From DASSUW01 sp963759375 (GTDB lineage: Bacteria; Actinomycetota; Thermoleophilia; Solirubrobacterales; Solirubrobacteraceae): a stretch of DNA of 64,000 bases. The notes under the pieces are model-generated. The model saw nothing but the letters and a program-made list of their open reading frames with translations. It did no database searches and had not been told where the DNA came from. The first letter of the stretch is position 1; every line of letters begins with the position of its first letter. This document shows, one piece after another, positions 18,117 to 27,479 of the stretch. The translations under genes and the position numbers were made by a program. The stretch spans positions 186,001 through 250,000 of the forward strand of contig CAVWYY010000002.1 in assembly GCA_963759375.1 (NCBI GenBank), in the 5' to 3' direction.

Positions 18117-18601
18117 CGGGCGGCCGCCACGCGGTAGAGCTGCAGCCAGCCCGGCACCAGGCCGCGGCTCTCGTACAGCCGTCGGGCTCCGTCGTTGCCC
18201 TCCATCACCCCGATCATGAGGTCTGTGATCCCGCGCCGCGCCAGTTCGGCGTCGACGGCGTCCAGCAGCGCGGTGCCGATCCCGCCGCCTCGACGCGTCT
18301 CGTCGACCACCAGGGTCCACACCTCGGCCCAGCGGTCCTGCAGCGCCCACGAGTCGTCGCCGCCCTCGTGGATCCGCACCATCGCGTAGCCGGCGAGGCC
18401 GTCGTCGTCTTCGGCGACCAGGGCGAAGCCGCCTGTCTCGAAGATCTCCACGTAGCCGCGGCGGCGCACCGCCCACGACGTCTCGTCGTCGACGAACGGC
18501 TGCACGCGCGACACGCGCTCGTGATGGTGGTGGAGCTGGAGCCACAGCGGGCCCAGCTCGTCGATCCGGTCGATCCCGGCGAGGGCGATGTGGGGAGGCA
18601 T
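18113..18601 (-). CDS. GNAT-family N-acetyltransferase
   Basis: A 162-residue acetyltransferase. The acetyl-CoA pyrophosphate loop is RRGGGIGTALLD, preceded by the beta-4 strand VWTLVVDE and followed by GVMEGNDGARRLYESRGL, the usual C-terminal motif. ATG at 18601 is chosen because it starts the fold (IALAGIDRIDELGPLW); in-frame codons upstream are possible. It precedes the GST-fold gene with a four-base overlap. The substrate is unknown. Confidence 0.85.
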   Translation of the reverse strand: MPPHIALAGIDRIDELGPLWLQLHHHHERVSRVQPFVDDETSWAVRRRGYVEIFETGGFALVAEDDDGLAGYAMVRIHEGGDDSWALQDRWAEVWTLVVDETRRGGGIGTALLDAVDAELARRGITDLMIGVMEGNDGARRLYESRGLVPGWLQLYRVAAAR

Positions 18602-18671
18602 CGGCGCGCAAGTGTCCGCTGCCTGCCAGACGCGGTCAAGCATGCGGTTCGACGCACCGATATCCGGGCTC

Positions 18672-18866
18672 ATGCGAAACCTCATCCTTCCGATCCTGAT
18701 CACCGTCTGGGGCGCCGGCATCGTGCTGCGGGGCCTGCTGGGCGACGGGCTCACCGGCGACGGCGCCTACGGCGCCGGGCAGATGGCCGGCCTGCTCATC
18801 GGCTTCGTCATGCTCGGCCTCGGCGTCCGCCACCTCATCAGGCACTTCAGCGCGCCGCGCGCTTGA
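18672..18866 (+). CDS. Small two-helix membrane protein
   Basis: A 64-residue protein starting MRNLILPILITVWGAGIVLRGL, with a second hydrophobic helix (AGLLIGFVMLGLGVRHLI) after a Gly/Asp-rich loop. It is divergent from the GNAT gene, with 70 bp between the starts. ATG at 18672 is selected because it begins directly at the first membrane segment. No family is recognised beyond small membrane proteins of this layout. Confidence 0.55.
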   Translation: MRNLILPILITVWGAGIVLRGLLGDGLTGDGAYGAGQMAGLLIGFVMLGLGVRHLIRHFSAPRA

Positions 18867-18936
18867 CAGTCCGTCGGCCGGTCGGCGGCCAGACGCGACG
18901 ATCCGCCCATTGCCCGCCTTCGGTCAGGGGGCCAGC

Positions 18937-20346
18937 ATGGACGCCATGACCGCGATCGACGCACTGGCCACCGACGAGCTGCAGGAGCTCGCACAGCGGC
19001 ACCTGCTGATGCACTTCGCCCGCAACGGGGCGTACGGCCCCGGGGGCAATCCACTGCTGGTGCTGGATCGCGGCGAGGGGCCGTACGTGTTCGACACGGA
19101 TGGCAAGCGCTACCTGGACGGCCTGAGCTCGCTGTTCTGCTGCCAGATCGGCTACTCGTTCGGCGAGGAGATGGCGTCGGTAGCGGGCGACCAGCTGTCC
19201 ACGCTGGCGTTCAACACGAACTGGGGCACCGCCCATCCGCCGGCGATCAAGCTCGCCGCCGCGCTGGCCGAGCGCGCGCCCGGCGACATCAACCGCGTGT
19301 TCTTCACCAGCGGCGGCTCGGAGTCGGTCGAGGCCGCGTGGAAGATCGTCCGCCAGCACTACCTGGCCAAGGGCGAGCCGCAGCGCACGAAGGCGATCGC
19401 CCGCGAGATCGCCTACCACGGCGTCACGCTCGGAGCGCTGTCGTTCACGGGCGTGCGCCCGATGAAGGAGCCGTTCGGCGCGTCGCCGATCCCGGTCGTG
19501 CGCGTCTCGAACACCAACCCGTTCCGGCACGAGCTGGCCGACGATCCGGCCGCGCACTGCGCGCAACTGCTCGAGGAGATGGAGCGCACGATCGTCGAGA
19601 CCGGGCCCGAGACGGTGGCGCTGATCATCGCCGAGCCCGTCCAGAACGCCGCCGGCTGCCTCGTCCCGCCCGAGGGCTACTGGGCCGGCCTGCGCGAGCT
19701 CGCCGACAAGTACGGCATCGCGCTGATGGCCGACGAGGTCATCACCGGCTTCGGGCGCATCGGCGAGTGGTTCGCCTCCTCGCGGTTCGGCCCGGCGCCC
19801 GACGTGATCACGGTCGCCAAGGGGCTCACCTCGGCGTACGCGCCGATGGGCGCCGTGCTCGTCTCCGACCGCATCGCCGAGCCGCTGTACGACGAGGGCC
19901 GGATGCTGCTGCACGGCATCACGTTCGGCGGCCACCCGCTGGCCGCGGCCGTGGCGCTGCGCAACATCGAGATCTTCGAGCGCGAGGGCGTGCTGGAGAA
20001 CGTGCGCGAGCACGAGGACTACATCCGCGAGCGGCTCGAGGGGCTCAAGGAGCGGCTGCCGATCGTCGGCGACGTGCGCGGCGCGGGCTACTTCTGGGCG
20101 CTCGAGCTGGTCCGGGACGAGGACAACACGCGCTTCAGCGCCGAGGAGCGCGAGCGGCTGCTGCGCGGGTTCCTCGCCGGCCGTCTGCTCAAGGAGGGCC
20201 TGATCGCGCGGCCCGACGACCGCGGCGACGCCTGCCTGCACCTCGCGCCGCCGTTGATCTGCGGGCGCCCCGAGATCGACGAGATGGTCGAGAAGACCGA
20301 GGCCGTCCTGGCCGACGCCTCGGAGCAGTTCTTCGTAGGGAAGTAG
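18937..20346 (+). CDS. Class III aminotransferase, probable polyamine/omega-amino transaminase
   Basis: PLP-dependent transaminase of 469 residues. The PLP-binding lysine lies in VITVAKGLTSAY, preceded by the ADEVITGFGRIG motif that holds the pyridine nitrogen, with TSGGSESVE contacting the phosphate. ATG at 18937 follows an AGGGGG ribosome binding site. The segment LFCCQIGYSFGEE and overall length fit the SpuC/omega-transaminase group that moves an amino group from putrescine or similar diamines to pyruvate. It is one base from an FAD oxidase and within 8 kb of the polyamine importer, so I infer diamine transamination. Beta-alanine or another omega-amino acid is an alternative. Confidence 0.87.
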   Translation: MDAMTAIDALATDELQELAQRHLLMHFARNGAYGPGGNPLLVLDRGEGPYVFDTDGKRYLDGLSSLFCCQIGYSFGEEMASVAGDQLSTLAFNTNWGTAHPPAIKLAAALAERAPGDINRVFFTSGGSESVEAAWKIVRQHYLAKGEPQRTKAIAREIAYHGVTLGALSFTGVRPMKEPFGASPIPVVRVSNTNPFRHELADDPAAHCAQLLEEMERTIVETGPETVALIIAEPVQNAAGCLVPPEGYWAGLRELADKYGIALMADEVITGFGRIGEWFASSRFGPAPDVITVAKGLTSAYAPMGAVLVSDRIAEPLYDEGRMLLHGITFGGHPLAAAVALRNIEIFEREGVLENVREHEDYIRERLEGLKERLPIVGDVRGAGYFWALELVRDEDNTRFSAEERERLLRGFLAGRLLKEGLIARPDDRGDACLHLAPPLICGRPEIDEMVEKTEAVLADASEQFFVGK

Positions 20347-21731
20347 TGCACCACGACGCCCACGGCTACTGGCTGCGGGAGGCCGGGGGCGTCGAGCCGG
20401 TCGCGCCTGCGCACGGCGACATCGACGCCGATGTCGTCGTGCTCGGTGGTGGCTACACGGGCATGTGGACGGCCTGGCAGATCCTCGAGCGCGCGCCGGA
20501 CTGCCGCGTCGTGCTGCTCGAGGCCGATGTGTGCGGCCACGGGCCGAGCGGGCGCAACGGCGGGTTCTGCGAGACGCTGTGGACGTCGCTGCCGTCGCTG
20601 ATCGAACGCTTTGGCGCCGAGCGCGCACTGGCGGCGTGCGAGGCGTCGTCGGCCAGCGTGCGGGCGATCGGCGCCTGGTGCGCGGCCGAGGGTGTCGACG
20701 CCTGGTTCACGCCCGCCGGCTACGTGATGGCGTCGACGACCGAGGACGAGGACGGCAAGCTCGACGACATCCTCGCGATCGCGCCGCCAGAGCGTGTCGT
20801 CGCGCTCGACGGCCCCGCGGTCAGGGCGCGCTGCGACTCCCCGAGCTTCCGACGCGGCGTGTTCGTGCCCGACGACGCCACCGTGCAGCCCGCGCGGCTC
20901 GCGCTGGGCCTGCGGCGGCGGCTGATCGAGCGCGGCCTCGCGCTCCACGAGCGCTCGCGCGTGCGGGCGCTGCGCGTGAACGGCCCGGGCGAGGTGGTGG
21001 CCGAGACGGCGACCGCGCGGGTGCGCGCCGGCGCCGCGGTGCTCGCGCTCAACGCGGCCACCCGGGGCGTGCGGCCGCTGCGCTCGCGCCTGTCGGTCAC
21101 CTCGTCGCACATCGTCCTCACCGAGCCGGTGCCGGACGTGCTCGAGCAGATCGGCTGGACCGGGGGAGAGGCGGTCACCGACGGCCGCCTGCTGGTGCAC
21201 TACTTCCGCACGACCGCCGACAAGCGGATCGCGTTCGGCTGGGGCGGTGGGCGGCTCGCCTGGGGCGCCCGGCTCGACGGCCGCGTGGAGGTGGACGCCG
21301 ACGTCGTGCGGCACACCCACGGCGCGCTGCTCGAGCTGTTCCCGGCGCTCTCCGGCCGCCGGATCACGCACGCCTGGGGCGGGCCGATCGACGTGTCGCC
21401 GAGCCACCTGCCGCAGATCGGCACGCTCGCCGGCGCGCCCGTGCACTATGCGTTCGGCTACACCGGCAACGGCGTCGGCCCGTCGCACCTGGCGGGGCGG
21501 ATCCTGTCCGGCCTGGCGCTCGGCGCGCACGATGCCGACACACGGCTCGCGCTGGTCGACCCGACGCCCGCCTACGTGCCGCCGGAGCCGCTGGCCTGGG
21601 TCGGGGGCATGATCGTCCGCCGCGCGCTGCTGCGGGCGGAGCGGAGCCTCGACGCCGGGCGCACGCCCGACCCGCTCACGCGGGCGGTCGCGGCGGCGCC
21701 CCGGGCGCTCGGGATGCACGTGTCGCGATGA
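20346..21731 (+). CDS. FAD-dependent amine oxidase (DAO family, PuuB-like)
   Basis: A 461-residue flavoprotein of the D-amino-acid-oxidase superfamily. The FAD motif is VVVLGGGYTGMWTAW with the acidic end LLEADVCGHGPSGRNGG; the SGRNGG stretch after it is typical of gamma-glutamylputrescine oxidase and glycine/sarcosine oxidase relatives. The C-terminal FAD segment is FGYTGNGVGPSHLAG. GTG at 20346 shares one base with the aminotransferase stop, so the genes form an operon. Together with the aminotransferase, oxidation of a polyamine-derived amine is likely. Substrate assignment is by context only. Confidence 0.85.
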   Translation: MHHDAHGYWLREAGGVEPVAPAHGDIDADVVVLGGGYTGMWTAWQILERAPDCRVVLLEADVCGHGPSGRNGGFCETLWTSLPSLIERFGAERALAACEASSASVRAIGAWCAAEGVDAWFTPAGYVMASTTEDEDGKLDDILAIAPPERVVALDGPAVRARCDSPSFRRGVFVPDDATVQPARLALGLRRRLIERGLALHERSRVRALRVNGPGEVVAETATARVRAGAAVLALNAATRGVRPLRSRLSVTSSHIVLTEPVPDVLEQIGWTGGEAVTDGRLLVHYFRTTADKRIAFGWGGGRLAWGARLDGRVEVDADVVRHTHGALLELFPALSGRRITHAWGGPIDVSPSHLPQIGTLAGAPVHYAFGYTGNGVGPSHLAGRILSGLALGAHDADTRLALVDPTPAYVPPEPLAWVGGMIVRRALLRAERSLDAGRTPDPLTRAVAAAPRALGMHVSR

Positions 21732-22299
21732 AGCGCGCGCCGGTCGCGGGGATGCGGCCGGCGGCGATCTCGGTCTCCTCCTCGCCGCGCAGGCCGGGGT
21801 CGATCTCCCAGCGGTGCAGGTAGGCGCCGCGGACGGGTTCGCCCACGTCGAACCACGGGGCGAGCGCAGCGGTGATCCTGTCGACCGGGTGCAGGTGGTG
21901 CCGCAGGTCTCCGACCATGTCCGCGGGGTCGTGCTCGTGGTCGGCGTAGCTGAGCCACCAGCGCGCCGCGGCCTCGTCGTAGCGCCCGACGTCGAACTCG
22001 TCGACCACCAGGCGGGACCCGGGCGCGAGGACCCCGGCCAGCCGCTCCGCCGACGCCTCGAGCGGCTCGACGTGGTGCAGCGAGACGACCGCGACGGCTG
22101 CGTCGAAGCTGCCGTCGACCTCGTGCAGGTGGATCTGCACGATGCCGGGCCCGCCGGCCGGGTCGATCGCGGTCACGTCGTAGCCGTTCTGACGCAGCTG
22201 CTCGGCCAGCTCGCCGTTCCCGGCACCGATTTCCAGGACTTTCGCGGGCGGAGGCGGCAGCGCGGCACGGATGTAGGCGTGCACCTCGGGGGTGGGCAT
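21676..22299 (-). CDS. Class I SAM-dependent methyltransferase
   Basis: A 207-residue methyltransferase with motif I KVLEIGAGNGELAEQL, motif II VTAIDPAGG, and VAVVSLHHVEPLEASAE as the motif IV region. There is no clue to substrate. ATG at 22299 is chosen; GTG at 22308 would add three residues. The 3' end overlaps the convergent FAD oxidase gene by 56 bp. It is divergent from the RsbW-like gene. Confidence 0.75.
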   Translation of the reverse strand: MPTPEVHAYIRAALPPPPAKVLEIGAGNGELAEQLRQNGYDVTAIDPAGGPGIVQIHLHEVDGSFDAAVAVVSLHHVEPLEASAERLAGVLAPGSRLVVDEFDVGRYDEAAARWWLSYADHEHDPADMVGDLRHHLHPVDRITAALAPWFDVGEPVRGAYLHRWEIDPGLRGEEETEIAAGRIPATGARFIATRASRAPGAPPRPPA

Positions 22300-22307
22300 C
22301 CCCGCCA

Positions 22308-22320
22308 CGATGTCACATCG
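22308..22320. promoter_or_regulatory. Inverted repeat in a divergent promoter region
   Basis: A perfect inverted repeat, CGATGT-C-ACATCG, lies between the divergent methyltransferase and RsbW-like genes. A GGGTAT sequence at 22361-22366, upstream of the RsbW-like ATG, resembles the -10 of alternative (SigF/SigB-type) sigma promoters, though no matching GTTT-type -35 is clear. This is a candidate operator only. Confidence 0.3.
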
Positions 22321-22383
22321 CTGAACGCAGAAATCGTGCGGATATCGAGCCGACGAATCTGGGTATCTGCTCGGGGATCACAG

Positions 22384-22752
22384 ATGACTGAGACCGTCCT
22401 TTCGCTCGAACGCACGACGGACGCGCCCCGCGAGGCGCGCGCCCGCGTGCGCAACCTCAGCCACACCATCGGCGCCGACCGGGTCGACGACGCGATGCTG
22501 CTCGTCTCCGAGCTCGTGACCAACGCCGTCAAGTACGGCCCCGAGCACGAGGCGATCAAGCTGATCGTCGGATCCGACGGCGGGCGCACGCGGTTCACCG
22601 TCCACGACCTCGGTCTCGGGCCGCTGCCCGAGATGCGTGATGCCGACGATCCCGCTCCGGGCGGCCACGGCCTCCGGCTCGTCGACGCGGTCGCCGACCG
22701 CTGGGGCGTCGAGCGCGGCAGCACCCGCGTCTGGTTCGAGCTCGACCGTTGA
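22384..22752 (+). CDS. RsbW-like ATP-binding protein (anti-sigma factor/serine kinase type)
   Basis: A 122-residue GHKL ATPase domain. The N-box is LLVSELVTNAVKYG and the G-boxes are DLGLGPLPE and GGHGLRLVDAVADRWG. Such stand-alone HATPase_c_2 proteins act as serine kinases and anti-sigma factors in partner-switching pathways. No anti-anti-sigma or sigma gene is adjacent, so the partners are elsewhere. ATG at 22384 gives the complete domain. It ends 17 bp before the leucine leader peptide. Confidence 0.85.
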   Translation: MTETVLSLERTTDAPREARARVRNLSHTIGADRVDDAMLLVSELVTNAVKYGPEHEAIKLIVGSDGGRTRFTVHDLGLGPLPEMRDADDPAPGGHGLRLVDAVADRWGVERGSTRVWFELDR

Positions 22753-22769
22753 GGTAGTCTTCGCCGCGC

Positions 22770-22820
22770 ATGTCGCGCCGGCTTCACCTCCTCCTTCTCC
22801 TCCCCCTTCGGGGGGAATAG
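22770..22820 (+). CDS. leuL: Leucine leader peptide upstream of leuA
   Basis: A 16-codon frame encodes MSRRLHLLLLLPLRGE and stops at TAG 22818. Seven of sixteen residues are leucine, with five in a row encoded by CTC/CTT codons. It ends 73 bp before the leuA start. A short peptide this rich in the regulating amino acid, placed just before the first committed leucine gene, is the hallmark of attenuation. No strong ribosome binding site is seen; the AGG at about 22752 is weak, so leaderless translation from a nearby start is possible. Confidence 0.8.
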   Translation: MSRRLHLLLLLPLRGE

Positions 22821-22893
22821 CGCGTGGCGGCCGCGAAGCCGCGAACCCAGCACGAAGGAGCAGGTCCCACAAGCCGAGAAGGAGCACTGCGAC
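22788..22893 (+). promoter_or_regulatory. leuA attenuator: Leu codons complementary to the leuA ribosome binding site
   Basis: Three consecutive Leu codons of the leader (CTCCTTCTC, 22791-22799) are a perfect reverse complement of GAGAAGGAG (22876-22884), the leuA ribosome binding site. An upstream GAAGGAG (22854-22860) can pair with seven of the same bases. Short hairpins CCCCC-TTC-GGGGG (22802-22814) and GCGGC..GCCGC (22827-22842) lie between. The layout suggests that the Leu tract hides the ribosome binding site when leucine is plentiful and frees it when ribosomes stall there. There is no U-tract terminator, so control is probably translational. Confidence 0.7.
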
Positions 22894-24465
<1,572 letters not shown>

Positions 24466-24503
24466 ATTAGTGTTTAGCAGAACGTGATTCTGCCGAGTAT
24501 CGG

Positions 24504-24528
24504 GAGGCCGCCCGCGACGGGCGGCCTC
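24504..24528 (+). terminator. Hairpin after leuA
   Basis: A perfect 10-bp stem GAGGCCGCCC/GGGCGGCCTC with a 5-nt loop lies 38 bp after the leuA stop. There is no T-run, as is common for high-GC actinobacterial terminators. It ends five bases before the next gene. Confidence 0.6.
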
Positions 24529-24532
24529 TCCG

Positions 24533-25078
24533 ATGCTTCGCCGACTCACGCTCATGGCGCTGCTGTGCCTGCTCGCGCTCCCGGCTGGCGCCGGCGCGGC
24601 TCCCGATCCCGGGCTCGATCCGCTCGTGCAGCGATGGCTCGCGGTCGCCCGTGCGCAGTGGGGTGCGTCGCCGCCGTGTCTCGGGGGCGTCGAGGTCGTC
24701 GCCGGCGACTGGGCTCCGGCCGGGGACGCATGGGCGTACGCGGCGGCGGGCGGCTGCTGGATCGTGCTGCGGCCGACCGCCTATCCGGCCCCCGAAGGCA
24801 TGGATCCGGTCTGGTGGCGCACCGCGATGTGCACGACGATCGCCCACGAGTGGGGCCACCTCCTCGGCCACGAGCACTCGTCGGACGCCGGCTCGCTGAT
24901 GTACCCGTATGTCCCGGTGGGAGCGGTGCCGGGCTGCGCACCGGGGGCGGCGCCTCCGCCGGGCTTTGCGCAGCGCAAGCGGGCGCGACGTTGCAAAACC
25001 AACAAGCACCGCTGCGTCAGAAAAAGCGACCGCAGTCGTCGAGCGCACGTGCGCGCTCATCGACGAACGAGACCTTGA
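24533..25078 (+). CDS. Secreted matrixin-like zinc metalloprotease
   Basis: A 181-residue exported protein. Residues 1-23 form a signal peptide ending GAGAA. His105 starts the metzincin zinc site HEWGHLLGHEH (HExxHxxGxxH), followed by the Met-turn SLMYP. Four Cys (positions near PPCLGG, GGCW, TAMCT and GC) could form disulphides. The C-terminal 40 residues are lysine/arginine-rich and lack fold features. The tail overlaps the convergent small membrane gene by 62 bp. Peptidase activity is strongly suggested by the intact motif; the substrate is unknown. Confidence 0.8.
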   Translation: MLRRLTLMALLCLLALPAGAGAAPDPGLDPLVQRWLAVARAQWGASPPCLGGVEVVAGDWAPAGDAWAYAAAGGCWIVLRPTAYPAPEGMDPVWWRTAMCTTIAHEWGHLLGHEHSSDAGSLMYPYVPVGAVPGCAPGAAPPPGFAQRKRARRCKTNKHRCVRKSDRSRRAHVRAHRRTRP

Positions 25079-25277
25079 GCGGGCCGGTCGCGCGGCCGGT
25101 GAACGCCGAGACGGGCACCGCCGGGTAGCGCGCCTCGGCGCGGTCGATACAGCTGCGGTAGCGCGATTCACCGACAAGTAGGACGGCGCACAGGGCCACG
25201 ATCACGGCCGCTGTGACCACGGCGATCGTTGCCCTCGACGTGCGTCTGACTTCCCCCGAGTTAGACACCGCGAACAC
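25017..25277 (-). CDS. Small single-pass membrane protein
   Basis: An 86-residue protein with GTG start at 25277. A polar basic start is followed by one strong membrane helix (TIAVVTAAVIVALCAVLLVG) and a soluble domain with two cysteines (SCIDRAEARYPAVPVSAF ... DDCGRFF). The helix and ordered Cys-containing tail suggest a real, outward-facing protein. It overlaps the protease gene by 62 bp at the 3' end. No family is recognised. Confidence 0.55.
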   Translation of the reverse strand: MFAVSNSGEVRRTSRATIAVVTAAVIVALCAVLLVGESRYRSCIDRAEARYPAVPVSAFTGRATGPLKVSFVDERARALDDCGRFF

Positions 25278-25380
25278 TCTGTCATCCGGGCCAGACGGCA
25301 CCGCCGTCAGAGCCGGCCGTTTGCGAGTTGGCGTGCAAACGCTCGCCCACCCTCTGTGTACTCGCACGTCGGGGAGATCT

Positions 25381-27475
25381 TTGCGTTCGGTCGGGTCCTG
25401 TATTCGAAGCGGCTTGTCGCTGCTCCTGGTGGCCATTGCGCTGCTGCTCTCCGGCGTGCTCGCACAGCCCGCCGGCGCGGCGTCGAACCGGGACATCTCG
25501 ATCTCCGGACGCATGCTGCGACTCGACGGCGCCGGCCGCGTGCACGTCCTGCTCGGTTGCGCGCCCGACGCGCACCGCGCCCGCTGCCGCGGCGTGCTGC
25601 ACGTCGTCGGGGCGGAGTCGCCGTTCCGCGGCGACGAGCTCGGCGCGCGCAGGTACAACATCCCGCGCGGCCGCGGGCAGCGCACGTTCGTGAAGATCAA
25701 CCGGCGCGCACGGCGCGCGGTCGCCTCGTCCGGCCTGCTGCCGGTGACCGCCCGCACGACCGGCTACCAGCAGAACCGCCAGCGCCGGTTGTTCATCAGC
25801 GCGACCGCCTCGGCCATCGAGCCCGGCCAACCGTTGCCGTCAGTCGCCGGCCCTGCCGGCCCTCAGGGCGCCACCGGCCCCCCGGGCGCCACGGGCGCGG
25901 CCGGCCCCGCCGGCCCCGCCGGTCCGCAGGGCGACACCGGCTCGCCGGGCGCCACGGGTGCGACAGGCCCCGCCGGTCCTGCGGGTCCGCAGGGCAACAC
26001 CGGACCCGCGGGGCCGCAGGGTCCGATCGGGCCGACCGGCGCCGAGGGACCGCAAGGCGATATCGGGCCTCAGGGTCCGCAGGGCGAGACGGGCGCGCAG
26101 GGTGCCACCGGGCCACAAGGCGAGACCGGCGCCCAAGGCGACGTCGGACCGCAGGGCGAAACCGGGGCACAGGGCGCCACCGGCGCGACCGGAGCCCAGG
26201 GCCCGCAGGGCGAGGTCGGCGCCACAAGGTGCGACCGGACCTCAGGGCGAGACCGGCGCCGTCGGACCGACCGGGCCCGCGGGTCCGCAGGGCGACACGG
26301 GTCCCGCCGGGCCACAGGGTCCGACCGGGGCGACCGGCGCCCAAGGCCCGCAGGGCGAGACGGGAGCGACCGGGGCGACCGGCAGCCCAAGGTCCGCAGG
26401 GCGAGACAGGGGCGACCGGCCCGCAAGGCGCGACCGGGGCGCAAGGCGACGTCGGACCTCAAGGCCCGCAGGGCGAGACCGGGGCGCAGGGTGCCACCGG
26501 CGCGACCGGTGCGCAGGGTCCGCAGGGCGAGGTCGGCCCGCAGGGTGCAACGGGCGCGCAGGGCGAGACTGGGGCGCAGGGACCGCAGGGCGAGACTGGC
26601 GCTGCCGGCGCGACGGGGCCGGCCGGCCCTCAGGGTGAGACCGGTCCGGCCGGACCTCAGGGCGCGACAGGGGCGACCGGCGCGCAGGGCGAAGTCGGGC
26701 CTCAAGGCGCGACGGGGGCGACCGGTGCGCAGGGTCCCCAAGGCGAAGTCGGGCCGCAAGGTGCGACCGGGCAGACCGGCGCGCAGGGTCCTCAGGGCGC
26801 CACGGGACAGACCGGCGCGCAAGGACTGCAGGGAGTGCCAGGCTCAATCGGCCTGACCGGGGCCACGGGTCCCGCCGGCCCGCAGGGCTCACGGGTCCGG
26901 CGGGTCCTGTCGGTGCCACCGGACCGGCCGGCCCGCAGGGACCCCAGGGCCCCCAGGGCGCGACGGGTCAGACAGGTCCGCAGGGTGAGACTGGCCAGCC
27001 CGGACAGCGGGCGCCACAGGCGCTCAGGGGTCGCAGGGACCGGTCGGTCCCCAGGGCCAGCAAGGTCCGCAGGGCGCAACGGGCCAGCCGGGCCCGCAGG
27101 GCCGCCGCCGGCCAGCAGGGTCGAGGCCCGACTGGTCAGACCGGACCCTCAGGCCGTCCGGCGACCGGCCCCACAGGTGCCCGACGGGCGCCGCCGGGCC
27201 CACCGGGCCGGCTGCCGCGACGGGCTACGTCAGCAGATCACCGGCGACGGCGCACGGCAACGAACAGCCACCAGTCCGAAGACGGCAACGCATCGTGCCC
27301 CGCTGGGAAGGTCGTCGTCGGCGGTGGCGGAAGTTTGACCGCAGGCGCCAGAGCTGCCCTGACACAGAGTCAGCCCACCTCGACGACGACCTGGACGGTC
27401 ACCGCCGCCGAGCCGTCGACGGTCAGCGACAACTGGTCGATCCAGGCGTACGCGGTCTGCGTGACCGGGCCGTAG
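25381..27475 (+). pseudogene. Collagen-like repeat protein gene with at least five frame breaks
   Basis: An exported protein begins at TTG 25381 (GGGGAG five bases upstream), with a signal peptide ending QPAGA and a basic domain to about residue 155. Long Gly-X-Y repeats follow, rich in GPQG, GATG and GETG triplets. The repeat continues through changing frames: shifts near 26222 (+1), 26382 (+1), 26887 (-1), 27008 (-1) and 27109 (+1). The last frame ends at TAG 27473-27475 after a conserved-looking C-terminal domain (CPAGKVVVGGGGSL ... YAVCVTGP). A single intact frame ends at 26856 after running out of register. Repeats are prone to assembly error, so I cannot tell decay from artefact. Confidence 0.7.
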
Positions 27476-27479
27476 CGCG

